Shown: positions 8,929-19,089, counted from the stretch's first letter. The stretch is DNA of 64,000 nt from Pseudomonadota bacterium (GCA_021805565.1 JAJZFA010000003.1:1-64000), one strand, 5' to 3'. Notes: a model not told the origin generated them from the letters alone. Translations and numbers: made by a program.

Positions 8929-9687
8929 ATGGAAACCTCATCCCCGCCCCGTTCGGCCATCGACCTCATGCCAACGCTGTATTATCAGCTCGTCTATACC
9001 CTCATGGACCTGTTACCGCCGCCGCTGGATGACACCCCGGCCGGAGTGCGGGCCAGGAATCTGACCGCCATCGCCAAAGTCGCATCGTTGGCCCCGGTCA
9101 ACGCCGATGAGGCCGATATCGCCAGCCACTGCATCGCCTCCCGCGCGCAGGCCGAGGAAATGCTGCGGCTGGTTCGCAGGAACGACCACGACCCCGAATT
9201 GATGGTAAAACTGAACGCACAGTACGCCTCGATGACGCGGCTATGGATGGCGGTTCACGCTCGGCTGCGGCAGGCGCAGGCGGAGCGCCGCAAGCGCGAT
9301 GCCGATCCCGTGACGGAGAAGGAGGACGCCTGGGCGCGCTATATCGCCGAACGATCCATGCTGGATGTGGTGCTGGCGCAGCCAGACGCCGAACCGGCCG
9401 AACCGATCCGGCGGCAACAGGCGCCGGAGGCGGCTCCGGTTGCCCGTCCGGCGGCGGCTTCGGTGGCCGCGCCGGCTGTGGCACCGGAAGAATCCTTCTC
9501 ACAAAATGAGATAAATTCTCATGACGTGGCTTTTGAGACGTGGGTGAACGCCCACCTCGCAACCTTGGGGACCGGCGGGCCGGGTGAAACGGACATGAGC
9601 CGGTTTCTGTTCAGCGCGGCACGGCCAACTCCCCAAGGGTCCGGAACGGAACCCGTGCCAGAGGCGAAACAGGCCAAACGCCAATAA
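8929..9687 (+). CDS. Hypothetical protein, helical with Ala/Pro-rich linker
   Basis: 252 residues, family not recognised. Residues about 10-145 look alpha-helical and charged (LYYQLVYTLMDLL, then AEEMLRLVRRND and a long ARLRQAQAERRKRD helix). Residues about 160-190 are an Ala/Pro/Val linker, followed by a short C-terminal segment. No signal peptide or membrane segment. It has the look of a lineage-specific small regulatory or structural protein. A weak AAGGA lies just before the ATG. It is convergent with the next gene. Confidence 0.6.
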   Translation: METSSPPRSAIDLMPTLYYQLVYTLMDLLPPPLDDTPAGVRARNLTAIAKVASLAPVNADEADIASHCIASRAQAEEMLRLVRRNDHDPELMVKLNAQYASMTRLWMAVHARLRQAQAERRKRDADPVTEKEDAWARYIAERSMLDVVLAQPDAEPAEPIRRQQAPEAAPVARPAAASVAAPAVAPEESFSQNEINSHDVAFETWVNAHLATLGTGGPGETDMSRFLFSAARPTPQGSGTEPVPEAKQAKRQ

Positions 9688-9688
9688 G

Positions 9689-9737
9689 GGCATGCCCGCC
9701 ACGGGAGCCCGAAGCGATCACGGTCGGCCATGCCCTA
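9689..9737. terminator. Weak inverted repeat between convergent genes
   Basis: GGGCATG at 9689-9695 pairs with CATGCCC at 9731-9737, across a long loop. It spans the 47 bp gap between two convergent unknown genes. The loop is too long for a classical intrinsic terminator and there is no T-tract, so the assignment is tentative. Confidence 0.25.
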
Positions 9738-10229
9738 ATCGGCAAGCCCTTTACCGCCAGTGCCGAAGCCGCCGGCCGCATTCGCCAGCCGCTGTAAATC
9801 CGTTCGAGACACCAGCAAATCGGCGGAATCGCCGCAATCCCCGGGATGCGACCGAGCGGTAGCCGAACCGGCCCAGTGAACGCGGTAAAGCAGGTTCGGC
9901 TTATCCTGACGGCCTTCTACGATCAGGCTGCCCCCTTTCTCCGACATCACATTCGGATCGAGGGCGCATGCGATGTCAGCCGAACCGCTGGCCGATGCCC
10001 GGTTTGCCTCAATGGCCAACTGCCAAAGGCCTGTATCGGCAGTCATCGGCTCGAACGCAACGATATCGCCGAGGCCAGGCCGGAACGCATCCAGTTGAAG
10101 CAAAAACAAAGTTGTTGCGCAGCCGATGACCATGATCGCAATGGCCAGCACCATTGGCATCCAAGTATGCAACCCGGTCTCGGTCGGCGTTTCGTCCGGC
10201 GCCACCTTACGCCGATTTCTTTGTCTCAT
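9735..10229 (-). CDS. Hypothetical single-pass membrane protein
   Basis: 164 residues. A basic cytoplasmic start (MRQRNRRK) is followed by one hydrophobic segment at about residues 27-46 (VLAIAIMVIGCATTLFLLQL) and a roughly 115-residue domain outside the cytoplasm with two Cys (IACAL and PGDCGDS) that could form a disulfide. No family recognised. The frame is open upstream past 10700, but that part overlaps the helicase gene and reads like low-complexity antisense, so I take the ATG at 10229. Confidence 0.55.
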   Translation of the reverse strand: MRQRNRRKVAPDETPTETGLHTWMPMVLAIAIMVIGCATTLFLLQLDAFRPGLGDIVAFEPMTADTGLWQLAIEANRASASGSADIACALDPNVMSEKGGSLIVEGRQDKPNLLYRVHWAGSATARSHPGDCGDSADLLVSRTDLQRLANAAGGFGTGGKGLAD

Positions 10230-10345
10230 GACTGAATGCCTTCGATCGCATCGCGGTATTAACCACTTTAGTTGTAATATGGTGCATTGCAGCATAATCG
10301 CAAGAGCCGCGCCTTGGGGTCTCACGGCGATGTTCGTCGTCTGCG

Positions 10346-12490
10346 TTGCGGCCCCGAACACCGGGACGCGCTGCCGGGCAGCGACATGCCAGGGCCGCTG
10401 GCGGAGAAGAGAACCGCGCCTGGACACCGCCGATCCTTGACTTTTGGCTTGGTTATCCCGATACCCCGCCCGGCGCGCGCGAGGATGCTGGGCACCACGT
10501 CCGCGGAAACAGTGTTTGGCTGTTTGGCGCGCCCGCCGTGCCTGGCGGCTTTGCGCCGAAAGACGAAGCCCATTTTGCCCCCACGCAATCGACTGGACCG
10601 GATTTGACCGAAACCGAAACCGCCTCACGGGAACCAGCCGGCGCGAACGTGCCCGCCGCCGAGCAGCTCGCCGTGATTCCCATCGCCGCTGAGCCAGCGG
10701 GCGCCCCGGTGGACGATCCGGCGGACGATCCGGCACCGGCTTTGCTTGCGGGACCGCAGGTAACCGAACCTGGGGAGGCGCTTTCAACGGCCTCATCGAC
10801 GGAGCAGGCCGAACCCGGCGATGCGAACCGGGACTTCGTTCACCCGGCGCCGATTCAGAGTGCCGAAGCCTCTCCGCCGGAACCGGTTCGGGTCGTGTTC
10901 CGCGACCTGGGCCTTTCCGAGGAAGTCCTGCGCGCCATCGACGATATGGGATACCGCCACCCGACCCCGATTCAGGAACAGGCGATTCCCTATGTCCTGA
11001 TGAACCGCGACGTCATGGGGACCGCGCAGACCGGCACTGGCAAGACCGCCAGTTTCACCTTGCCCATGCTGGACATTCTGTCCGGTTCGCGGGCGCGGGC
11101 GCGCATGCCGCGCAGCCTGATCCTGGAACCGACGCGCGAACTCGCCCTTCAGGTCGCCGAGAATTTTGTTCAGTACGGCAAATACCTGAAACTGACGCAT
11201 GCCCTGATCATCGGCGGCGAAAGCATGTCCGACCAGAAGGAAATCCTGAACCGCGGCGTGGACGTCCTGATCGCCACCCCAGGACGGCTGCTGGACATGT
11301 TCGATCGCGGTACAATTCTGTTGACCGACACCAAACTGCTGGTGATCGATGAAGCGGATCGCATGCTCGACATGGGTTTCATCCCAGATGTCGAGCGCAT
11401 TGTCTCGATGCTTCCGGCCACCCGGCAGACCTTGTTCTTCTCGGCAACGATGGGTCCGGAAATCCGCCGCTTGGTCAATGCCTTCCTGACCAACCCAAAG
11501 GAAATCGCGGTTTCGCGGGCAGCATCGGTCGCGACGACGATCACCGAGGGCCTCGCCCTGGTCGCCGAACATGACAAGCGCGAGGCATTGCGGCGGCTGA
11601 TCCGCAGTCAGAACGTGCAGAACGCGCTGATCTTCTGCAACCGCAAGCGCGACGTGGATATCCTGCACAAATCCCTGAGCAAGCATAATTTCGACGCCGG
11701 CGCATTGCACGGCGATCTGGCGCAAACGGTGCGGTTCGCGACGCTGGAAAAATTCAAGGCCAACGAACTGCGATTGCTGGTGTGCAGCGACGTGGCCGCG
11801 CGCGGCCTCGATATCGGCGGCCTGTCGCATGTCTTCAACTTCGACGTGCCGATCCATGCCGAGGACTACGTTCACCGGATCGGCCGCACCGGACGCGCCG
11901 GATTGGAAGGCAAGGCGTTCACGATCGCCTCGCCCGATGATCGTTATGCGGTGGAGCAAATCGAAAAACTGATCGGCCATCCGATTCCGCCGGTGATCGT
12001 GGAAGGCCTCGATCCCGTCGATTGGGCCGAACGCGACGGCCGCAAGCGGCGCGGCCGCAAGCCTGCCGAACCGAAAAAGCCCGCCGCGGAAAAGGCTCCG
12101 CCGCGAGAAGCGGCGGAACGGCTCAAACCGCGAGAGGCGGCGGACAAAGCCGAAAAGCCGCGAACCGAACGCAAGCGGCCCGAACGGGCCCGCACCGAAC
12201 GCAGCCGGCCCGGCACCGCCGAACAGCCCGAACTGACGGTGATCGCGGAACGCCCGCCGCGCCGGGAGGCTACGGCTCGCGACCAACCGCACCGCTCGGA
12301 GTCCCGCAACGACGCGCCGCGCCGGGAAGAACCGCGTTGGATCGAGCCCCGGCGCGACGAACCGCGCAGGTTTCGCCGGGACGACGACCTCGGCCCGTCC
12401 GTTATCGGCTTTGGCGACGATGTACCTGCCTTCATGTTCCTTCGTACCCGCCCGGCATCCGGAGCGGAGAACAGAGAGACCGACGCATGA
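10346..12490 (+). CDS. DEAD-box ATP-dependent RNA helicase (RhlE-like)
   Basis: RNA helicase of the DEAD-box family, probably in ribosome assembly or RNA turnover. All core motifs are visible: Q motif ([10 protein letters not shown]), motif I AQTGTGKT, Ia PTRELALQ, Ib [38 protein letters not shown]. The core spans about residues 180-560. The C-terminal tail (about 150 residues) is Arg/Glu/Pro-rich and disordered, typical of RNA-binding tails. The start is uncertain: there is no ATG in frame before the core. The coordinate uses a TTG; a GTG at 10538 or later ones are equally possible. The N-terminal 170 residues are low-complexity acidic. The stop overlaps the next ATG. Confidence 0.85.
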   Translation: MRPRTPGRAAGQRHARAAGGEENRAWTPPILDFWLGYPDTPPGAREDAGHHVRGNSVWLFGAPAVPGGFAPKDEAHFAPTQSTGPDLTETETASREPAGANVPAAEQLAVIPIAAEPAGAPVDDPADDPAPALLAGPQVTEPGEALSTASSTEQAEPGDANRDFVHPAPIQSAEASPPEPVRVVFRDLGLSEEVLRAIDDMGYRHPTPIQEQAIPYVLMNRDVMGTAQTGTGKTASFTLPMLDILSGSRARARMPRSLILEPTRELALQVAENFVQYGKYLKLTHALIIGGESMSDQKEILNRGVDVLIATPGRLLDMFDRGTILLTDTKLLVIDEADRMLDMGFIPDVERIVSMLPATRQTLFFSATMGPEIRRLVNAFLTNPKEIAVSRAASVATTITEGLALVAEHDKREALRRLIRSQNVQNALIFCNRKRDVDILHKSLSKHNFDAGALHGDLAQTVRFATLEKFKANELRLLVCSDVAARGLDIGGLSHVFNFDVPIHAEDYVHRIGRTGRAGLEGKAFTIASPDDRYAVEQIEKLIGHPIPPVIVEGLDPVDWAERDGRKRRGRKPAEPKKPAAEKAPPREAAERLKPREAADKAEKPRTERKRPERARTERSRPGTAEQPELTVIAERPPRREATARDQPHRSESRNDAPRREEPRWIEPRRDEPRRFRRDDDLGPSVIGFGDDVPAFMFLRTRPASGAENRETDA

Positions 12491-13686
12491 ACGACTCCCC
12501 TGCCCGTTCGGCCAGCCATTTTACCGCGTTCGCGTGGGATGACGCGCTTCGCCTGGAAACCGCGCTTTCAGAAGACGAACGGGCGATCCGCGACGCGGCG
12601 CATGACTTCTGCCAGGAAAAACTGTCGCCGCGCATCCTGATGGCGAACCGGCAGGAAACATTCGACCGCACCATCATGAACGAGTTCGGGGAAATGGGTT
12701 TCCTGGGCGCCACCCTGGACGGCTATGGGTGCGCCGGCGTCAATTATGTCAGCTATGGCCTGATCTCCCGCGAGGTCGAGCGCGTCGATTCCGGCTATCG
12801 GTCGGCCTTTTCCGTGCAGTCGTCGCTGGTGATGTATCCGATTTACACATTCGGAACCGAAGCGCAGCGCCAGAAATATCTGCCCAAACTGCGATCGGGC
12901 GAATTCGTCGGCTGTTTTGGGCTGACCGAACCGGATGCCGGATCCGATCCAGCGTCCATGCGCACGCGAGCGAAAAAAGTCGATGGCGGGTTTTTGCTCA
13001 GCGGTTCCAAGACGTGGATCACCAATGCACCCATCGCCGATGTTCTGGTGGTGTGGGCCAAGGACGATGCCGGGGATATCCGCGGCTTCATCCTGGAACG
13101 CGGCATGCCCGGCCTGACCCAGCCGAAGATCGAGGGCAAGTTTTCGCTGCGCGCCTCGGTCACCGGCATGATCATGATGCAGGATGTGTTCGTCCCCGAT
13201 GAAAACCGGTTTCCCGATGTCAAAGGCCTGCGCGGCCCGTTTTCGTGCCTGAACAATGCCCGCTATGGCATCGCCTGGGGTGCGCTGGGCGCCGCCGAAT
13301 TCTGCTGGCACGCCGCACGCGAATACACTCTGAACCGCTCCATGTTCGGCCGCCCCCTTGCCGCCACACAGCTGGTTCAGAAGAAGCTGGCGGACATGCA
13401 GACCGAGATTACCCTGGGCCTTCACGCCGTTCTGCGGCTGGGACGGCTGATCGACGAACACGATGCATCGCCCGAGATGATCAGCCTGCTAAAGCGCAAC
13501 AACTGCGGCAAGGCGCTGGATATCGCCCGGGTCGCCCGCGACATGCACGGCGGCAACGGAATCGCCGACGAATATCACGTTATCCGCCATGTGATGAACC
13601 TGGAAACCGTGAACACCTACGAAGGCACGCACGACGTGCATGCGCTGATCCTGGGCCGCGCGCAAACCGGGATTTCCGCTTTCTGA
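12487..13686 (+). CDS. gcdH: Glutaryl-CoA dehydrogenase
   Basis: 399-residue FAD-dependent acyl-CoA dehydrogenase that oxidises and decarboxylates glutaryl-CoA to crotonyl-CoA in lysine/tryptophan and dicarboxylate degradation. It has [11 protein letters not shown] and [15 protein letters not shown] in the flavin and substrate region. The C-terminal catalytic-base segment [20 protein letters not shown] is nearly identical to that of characterised glutaryl-CoA dehydrogenases and contains the catalytic Glu. The ATG overlaps the helicase stop (ATGA), so translation is probably coupled although the functions are unrelated. Confidence 0.9.
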   Translation: MNDSPARSASHFTAFAWDDALRLETALSEDERAIRDAAHDFCQEKLSPRILMANRQETFDRTIMNEFGEMGFLGATLDGYGCAGVNYVSYGLISREVERVDSGYRSAFSVQSSLVMYPIYTFGTEAQRQKYLPKLRSGEFVGCFGLTEPDAGSDPASMRTRAKKVDGGFLLSGSKTWITNAPIADVLVVWAKDDAGDIRGFILERGMPGLTQPKIEGKFSLRASVTGMIMMQDVFVPDENRFPDVKGLRGPFSCLNNARYGIAWGALGAAEFCWHAAREYTLNRSMFGRPLAATQLVQKKLADMQTEITLGLHAVLRLGRLIDEHDASPEMISLLKRNNCGKALDIARVARDMHGGNGIADEYHVIRHVMNLETVNTYEGTHDVHALILGRAQTGISAF

Positions 13687-13734
13687 TAGCGGCTGCGTCG
13701 CCGGCCCCTGCTGGCCCGCCTACGACAGAGCGGG

Positions 13735-14790
13735 TCAGCCCCATTGGCGTATCCCGGCCAAACGCGCCCGGCGGAACACGAACCACACCCACATAAGTTG
13801 CGGTCCGACCGCGATGAAGGGCACCGCCGGTTTGTATTGCGACGAGACAGCGATGAACAACAGGCAGCAAAGGCCGCCAAACACCGCGAAGCCCCAGTGA
13901 ATCAGGGTCACGCTGACCGGCCGCAGTCCGGATCGCTGCGCCACCTGATACAGGTGGCCGCGATGGGGCCGCGTAACCGCTTCGCCTTGCACCGTTCGGC
14001 GCACCAGGGTGAAGGCAACGTCGAACAGAACACCGGACAGCAGCATGGGCATGAGCAGGAATGACAATTCGACACCGTCGAAACGGCTGGCGGCGACGGC
14101 CAGGATAGCCAGCATAAAGCCGAGGAACTGACTGCCCACATCGCCCATGAAGATTCGCGCCCTGGGAAAATTGAACGGCAGGAACCCGGCGATCCCCGCC
14201 GCCAGCAACCCCGCCGCCGCATAGGCAAACCACCCGCCATGCTGCTGGGCGATAAACACCATGAACAGACAGGCGATCAGACCTACGCCGCTGGCCAGCC
14301 CGTTCAGTCCGTCGATAAAGTTCATCGCATTCGTGGTGAATAACAGCCAGCCCAGCGTGGCCACGGCCCCGAACCACGCAAACGGCAACGGCCCAATATA
14401 AGGGATATTGAATGCGGTCACGTACAGGCCGCTCGATACCGCGACCAGAGCGGCCAACAATTGCGCGCTCAGCTTGACGATGAATGGCCAGTCGAACAGA
14501 TCGTCGAGAAACGCCACCAGGGCGATCGCGGCGGACGCTTCGATCACGCCGAGGAAATACGGATCGGCCAGCCGAGCAAAGGCGGCAAAGCGATACAGCA
14601 CCGCGATGCCGGCCAGAAAAGTGATCACGATCCCAACGCCTCCCCCTTTGGGCGTCGGCCGGTCGTGAGCCTTGCGGGCTTCTGGCGTATCCATCACGCG
14701 GACGGCGATCATCAGCCGGACGATCGACGCGGATAGCAGAACCAGGATCGCGGCAAGGCCTAGGTGGCGAAGAAAGGCAATCAGGGTCAT
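13735..14790 (-). CDS. WecA/MraY-type polyprenyl-phosphate sugar-1-phosphate transferase (GT4 superfamily)
   Basis: 351-residue membrane protein with about 10-11 helices that transfers a sugar-1-phosphate (often GlcNAc-1-P) from a UDP-sugar to undecaprenyl phosphate, initiating O-antigen or other polymer synthesis. Catalytic segments are present: KGGG near residue 48, DDLFDWPF (the DDxxD region), NAMNFIDGLNGLA, GDVGSQFLGF, and the cytoplasmic PHRGHLYQ. It lacks the features of true MraY and is closer to WecA/TagO. Convergent with gcdH, 48 bp apart; no other glycan gene adjacent. Confidence 0.85.
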   Translation of the reverse strand: MTLIAFLRHLGLAAILVLLSASIVRLMIAVRVMDTPEARKAHDRPTPKGGGVGIVITFLAGIAVLYRFAAFARLADPYFLGVIEASAAIALVAFLDDLFDWPFIVKLSAQLLAALVAVSSGLYVTAFNIPYIGPLPFAWFGAVATLGWLLFTTNAMNFIDGLNGLASGVGLIACLFMVFIAQQHGGWFAYAAAGLLAAGIAGFLPFNFPRARIFMGDVGSQFLGFMLAILAVAASRFDGVELSFLLMPMLLSGVLFDVAFTLVRRTVQGEAVTRPHRGHLYQVAQRSGLRPVSVTLIHWGFAVFGGLCCLLFIAVSSQYKPAVPFIAVGPQLMWVWFVFRRARLAGIRQWG

Positions 14791-15673
14791 GCGGCGATCC
14801 GGTCGTTGGAAGGACGATGTATCCCGCCGGACATCGTGCGGCCAGCCCTGCCGACGGCTCGCTGAACTGCCAGGACAATCCCCCTTGCACCTTATGACCC
14901 GCTGGCTGTGGCGCGATACAGGTCCGTCTATATACCCATACCGGACAGCCTGGTAAAATCGGGCCGCCGCAAGATCGAATGTGCTGACGCGACGCCCAAA
15001 GATCGGCGAATCGCGTGAGGTTTAATGGCCCGACTGTCAGGGACGAAGAGTCCCGTGCGCCGGGGGTGGCGCGCCCCTGAACGGCAAAGCTCCAGCCTTG
15101 CGGGAAAATCCGCGGCAACCGGTCGAATCCGCGACAACGGGCGATCCGGTGCGGCCGCCGATGTGGGTATCGAAGTGCCTCGCGAAGCTGGCGACGGCTT
15201 TATGCGAGATGGGTCGCAAGATCGCCGATAGCTGTGTCCCCAAACTGCCTGGCCTGTTGGATTTCCGAGAGTAAAGCATCGCGACACCGTCAACGTGGGT
15301 GATTTCATCGATAATGACCTGGCCGAAGTCGCCCCGCATGACGTTTACGATATCGCGGCGAATGCCGATTACGCGAACGCCGGCATCGACAGCGACGCAG
15401 TACGGTTCGCGGTTCATTCGATCCGACGCTGACTGAATGTTTCACCGCATGACCCCGACCTGGCGCGGCGAGCTTTGAACCAGCCCCGAAGCGGCGACCG
15501 CCCTGACTGCATCCACAAAAGCCAAGACTGGTCTGTCGGTGCGATGCGACGCCGATAGGCATGGCAATCGAAATCGAGGGCGACACATTTCATCTGGAAT
15601 GGAACTACAGTGTGCCCCTGCGGCAGCCGCCTTGAAGCGGTAGTCCTGGGTGTCGCCTGAGCCTATTTTTGCG
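14791..15673. other. 883 bp region with no confident gene
   Basis: This stretch between the WecA-type gene and the histidine-kinase cluster has irregular codon usage in every frame. The only frame with partly protein-like sequence is the minus-strand candidate at 15037-15417, listed separately. I see no RNA gene, IS end or repeat array. It may be decayed coding sequence. Confidence 0.4.
15037..15417 (-). CDS. Doubtful hypothetical ORF
   Basis: 126-codon frame with ATG at 15417. The first ~90 residues look protein-like (DAGVRVIGIRRDIVNVMRGD, QVIIDEI, LSAILRPISHKAVASFARHF), while the last ~35 residues look like random GC-rich translation. No good ribosome site and no family recognised. It could be a decayed or frameshifted gene. 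Confidence 0.25.
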   Translation of the reverse strand: MNREPYCVAVDAGVRVIGIRRDIVNVMRGDFGQVIIDEITHVDGVAMLYSRKSNRPGSLGTQLSAILRPISHKAVASFARHFDTHIGGRTGSPVVADSTGCRGFSRKAGALPFRGAPPPAHGTLRP

Positions 15674-15916
15674 CTACACGCTGAGGTCGAGAAGCGAACC
15701 GCGGGGCAAATTGCGGGGCGGGCGTACTTGCGGAGCGGGCGAAATCGCCGTTCCGCCGTTTCCACCCCCTGGCGGCGGCAGCGGCGGCGGTGCCGCGACG
15801 GACGGGCTGGTTAGAACACGCGCCGGCTGAATGGCGGGCGCCCGCCCAGGTGCCGGGACCGGCGCGGTTGCCTTGGCGATGCCAATAAATGTCGCGGGTG
15901 ACAACATGGCGGTCAA
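15674..15916 (-). CDS. Small proline-rich protein
   Basis: 80 residues, rich in Pro and Ala with a PPPLPPPGGGNGG stretch mid-protein and a C-terminal PRGSLLDLSV. It begins 26 bases after the histidine-kinase stop on the same strand, so it is likely co-transcribed with it. No signal peptide and no recognised domain. Coding status rests on position, an intact frame and GC-rich third positions, so it is moderately uncertain. Confidence 0.45.
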   Translation of the reverse strand: MTAMLSPATFIGIAKATAPVPAPGRAPAIQPARVLTSPSVAAPPPLPPPGGGNGGTAISPAPQVRPPRNLPRGSLLDLSV

Positions 15917-15942
15917 CCTACTGACGGGAGGTTAACGAACCG

Positions 15943-18900
15943 TTAATCGGGCACTGCCATCGGTTCGGTTTCGTTGCGGCAGAGTGTCTGCAGAGCCCGA
16001 GCCGCTTCGGTGAAATCGGCCTGCACCGCCGCCGCGGCCGAAGTGCCCAGCACGGTTAGATCTCCTTGCCGTGCCGCCGCCACGATATCGCGCAAACGTG
16101 CTTCCAGGCTGGCCATTCCATAACCCGCCGCCATGCCCAGCAATGCATGCGCGTGCGCCGAAACCGCACCCGGCGCACCCGCTGCCAGCGCCCGGCGCAA
16201 GGCGGGAAGCCGGTGGTCCATATCCGACAGACATTCCTCGATCAGGGCCGCGAAGGTTCCGGCGGGAAGATTGCCACGCAAATCCTCGATTCGGCCGGTG
16301 TTCAGCACTCTGGCGTCCAGCGGGGGGGCGTCCAGCGGGGGGGCGTCCAGCGGGGGGGCGTCCAGCGGGGGGGCGTCCAGCGGGGGGGCGGCCAGCGGGG
16401 GGGTGGCCAGCGGCGTAGAGGGCAGCGGCGTGGCGGGCTGACCCTGCGACACGCCTTCAGGCGATACCGGCCGCGCCCACACGTATTTGGCGACCACATC
16501 GCGCAAATCGGCCGCCGACGGCGGTTTGCGGAGAAATCCGTCCATACCGGCAGCCTTGAACAGGGCTTCGTCCTCTGGACCGCTTGCCGCGGTCAGCGCC
16601 ACGACCGGGACCGAACAGGCCGGTTCTTCCAGAGTACGGATCGTGCGCACCGCTTCCTGCCCGGTCATGCCAGGCATGAAGATGTCCATGAAAACCAGGT
16701 CGTAGGGTGCGGCCCGCATGGCCGCGATCGCCGCCGGACCGCTAGGCGCGATATCGACGCAATGACCTTCCCGCCGCAGCAGGGCGGCGGTGACGCGCTG
16801 GGTCATCTCGACATCCTCGGTAAGAAGAATGCGGGTCCGGGGTGGCAGCCGGTTGGGTAGAGAGTGGGTTTCGCCGCCCATGCCGGCCGACCAATCCGGA
16901 CTGGCGCCGAACCCCGCCAGGGCATCGGCCGGACCCGGCGTTGGATGCAGCGGCAGTGCGGTGGCGGGAAGCGCGACCCAGAACATATTGCCTTCGGCCC
17001 CGCCGGCGCCATGCCAGGGTTCATAGCCGGTTTGACCGCCCATAAGGGAGGCCAGCCGGCGGCATATCGCCAGTCCGAGGCCAGCCCCGCCCGGATCGTC
17101 GCCGCTGGACCGGCCTGCCCGGGAAAACGGCTGAAATAGCTGGGCCTGGGCGTCCGCCGCGATGACCGGCCCGTCGTCCCTGACACTCAGCCGGACGGCT
17201 TGTTCCGAACCAGTTCCCGCGCCTGCTATTAGCCATACCGTGCCGGGCCGGGCGTATTTCACCGCGTTCCAGAGCAGATTGACCAATACCTGGCGCAACC
17301 GGTCCGGATCGGCGAACAGCGTGTCCGGCGTGCCCTCGCCGATCTCCGTCTGGATCGCGATGCCGCGTTCCGCCGCTTGCACGCCAAACATCGCGGCACA
17401 AGCGTCCATCAGCGAACGCAACCCGAACAGGCTGGGACGGATCGTCAATGTGCCGGAATCTATCCTCGACAGTTCCAGGATGTCGCCGGTCAGCCCGGAC
17501 AGCATATCGCCGGCGTGGCGCGCCTTCGCCAGAAGCGATCGTTGTCCTGGCGTCAGCGTCGTGTCGTGCAGCAGCCCGATCGTGCAAAGAAGCGCGTTCA
17601 GCGGCGCCTTGATCTCGTGGCTGGCGATCGCGGCATAACGGGACGTCTCGATCGCCACCGCCTCTGCCGCCGCCTTGACCTCCCTCAGCGCCGCTTCGGC
17701 CTGCTCATGTTCGGTGACGTCGGCATACAGCGTGACGAAGCCGCCATCTGGCAAGCGGTTGCGGGTCAGTTCGATCGTGCGGCCATCCGGCACTTGCCGC
17801 CGAACCGCGCCAAAACGGGTGGCCCGCAGGCGCGCCAGACGTTGGGCAACCTCGGTCGGCGGATCGGCGACCGGACCGAACTGGCCGCTTTCGACCTGGG
17901 CGCGAAGGATATGTTCGATGGGCAGGCCGGTTCGCAGCATCGCCGCCGGCACACCGGCGAGATCGGGAAACCGCGCGTTCCATTCCACGAGGCACAGATG
18001 GGAATCGAATATCGACACGCCGTCGCTCATGCTGGACAGCGTTGCCTCCAGTTGTTCGGCCTTCGCGCCGGTCAGCGCCGCCGCGACCGCCAGTTGCGCG
18101 TTCGCCGCCGCCAGCATCGCCCGATCTTCCGCCACCCGTGCCTTGCGCTGCCGGGCCAGCCGCGTGCCCTGAATCAGCACCAGCGCCAGAATGGCCAGCA
18201 GGGCCGAGGTGCATCCCGCCAGGAACCTGGCTTCCCGCCGCCACAGCGTAACCGGCAGATTAGCCTCGTCTTCGCTCATGCCCACCACGACCGCGAGGTT
18301 GCGTGCCGCGATGTGATGGAACGCATGGATCCGGGTCACGGAATCGCTTGCCGACGGGCCGGTCCAGACGCCGTAATCGTCGTCCTTGATGGCCGCGAAC
18401 AGAGGCGTGCCGTCCACGCTGGCGCCCGGCTCAATTACCGCCGGTCCGGCTGAGCCGCGCAGTTTTCCGTCATCCAGCCCAACAAGCGCGACGAAAGCGT
18501 TCGCACCCGGTTCGGTCTGACCGAAAACGTCGGTAAACGCCGCTATACGATAATCGGTATCGAGCACGCCGGCGAAGGATCCGTCCGCGTTTCGCAGGGC
18601 ACGGGCCACGTTCATGTGCCATTGTCGCATGATACCGTCGATGGTTGCCGGACCCACATACGTCGTATCGCGAGGCGTGGACGGATCGGTCAACGCCCGG
18701 AAATAATCCAGCCCGGAGGCGTTCTGACCGATCGCCTCGTTTACCGAGGATTGCCGGATGATGCCGGCCGGGCCGGTCAGTACCATGTCCTGGGTCAAGC
18801 CGTTGAGTGCCGGAGTCCGGTCGTGCCAGGCATTCAGGTCGAACGCGGCCGGCGCGACCGCCCAGGCGGTCGCCAGAACCCGCAGTGTCTGATCGACCGC

Positions 18901-19089
18901 CAGCAACTGCCGGTCGATCCGGTCGCTCAACATCAGCGCCTGAGCCGACAGCGACGCGGTCACGCGGGCGGTGTTCGATTCGCTTTGTGCATCGATCGAC
19001 CGGTTCGCCCCCAGCCACGTCAGCGCGATCAGGCCGGCGCACGCCAACAGGATGCCAGCCGCGGCGACAAGGAATTTGTCTGGCTTCAT
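15943..19089 (-). CDS. Membrane-bound hybrid sensor histidine kinase with PAS, REC and HPt domains
   Basis: 1048 residues. Order: TM1 (about 7-27), a periplasmic Cache-like sensor (about 30-280), TM2 (about 288-307), a short coiled coil, a PAS domain (about 345-460), HisKA with SHEIKAPLNAL (phospho-His491), HATPase with N box LLWNAVKY (Asn608) and GAGLGLAI, a receiver with phospho-Asp802 in FMDIFMPGMTG, a Pro-rich linker of five PPLDA repeats (about 902-926), and an HPt domain with HALLG (His981). A complete His-Asp-His relay is therefore carried in one chain. The output regulator is not in this window. The linker is encoded by a 15 bp minisatellite containing G7 tracts. A small proline-rich gene follows downstream. 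Confidence 0.9.
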   Translation of the reverse strand: MKPDKFLVAAAGILLACAGLIALTWLGANRSIDAQSESNTARVTASLSAQALMLSDRIDRQLLAVDQTLRVLATAWAVAPAAFDLNAWHDRTPALNGLTQDMVLTGPAGIIRQSSVNEAIGQNASGLDYFRALTDPSTPRDTTYVGPATIDGIMRQWHMNVARALRNADGSFAGVLDTDYRIAAFTDVFGQTEPGANAFVALVGLDDGKLRGSAGPAVIEPGASVDGTPLFAAIKDDDYGVWTGPSASDSVTRIHAFHHIAARNLAVVVGMSEDEANLPVTLWRREARFLAGCTSALLAILALVLIQGTRLARQRKARVAEDRAMLAAANAQLAVAAALTGAKAEQLEATLSSMSDGVSIFDSHLCLVEWNARFPDLAGVPAAMLRTGLPIEHILRAQVESGQFGPVADPPTEVAQRLARLRATRFGAVRRQVPDGRTIELTRNRLPDGGFVTLYADVTEHEQAEAALREVKAAAEAVAIETSRYAAIASHEIKAPLNALLCTIGLLHDTTLTPGQRSLLAKARHAGDMLSGLTGDILELSRIDSGTLTIRPSLFGLRSLMDACAAMFGVQAAERGIAIQTEIGEGTPDTLFADPDRLRQVLVNLLWNAVKYARPGTVWLIAGAGTGSEQAVRLSVRDDGPVIAADAQAQLFQPFSRAGRSSGDDPGGAGLGLAICRRLASLMGGQTGYEPWHGAGGAEGNMFWVALPATALPLHPTPGPADALAGFGASPDWSAGMGGETHSLPNRLPPRTRILLTEDVEMTQRVTAALLRREGHCVDIAPSGPAAIAAMRAAPYDLVFMDIFMPGMTGQEAVRTIRTLEEPACSVPVVALTAASGPEDEALFKAAGMDGFLRKPPSAADLRDVVAKYVWARPVSPEGVSQGQPATPLPSTPLATPPLAAPPLDAPPLDAPPLDAPPLDAPPLDARVLNTGRIEDLRGNLPAGTFAALIEECLSDMDHRLPALRRALAAGAPGAVSAHAHALLGMAAGYGMASLEARLRDIVAAARQGDLTVLGTSAAAAVQADFTEAARALQTLCRNETEPMAVPD
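16313..16417. repeat. 15 bp tandem repeat with G7 tracts inside the histidine kinase gene
   Basis: Five identical copies of GCGTCCAGCGGGGGG run from 16313 to 16387, followed by two degenerate copies (GCGGCCAG..., GTGGCCAG...) up to about 16417. On the coding (minus) strand each unit is five codons, Pro-Pro-Leu-Asp-Ala. Gain or loss of whole units keeps the frame; slippage in a G7 run would break it before the HPt domain. Confidence 0.95.

Noticed and set aside
10793-12292. 499-codon minus-strand frame opposite the DEAD-box helicase
   Set aside because: Shadow; helicase motifs are intact on the plus strand.
16313-16417. Regular repeats considered as a CRISPR array
   Set aside because: The 15 bp units are directly adjacent without spacers and are translated as PPLDA in the kinase.
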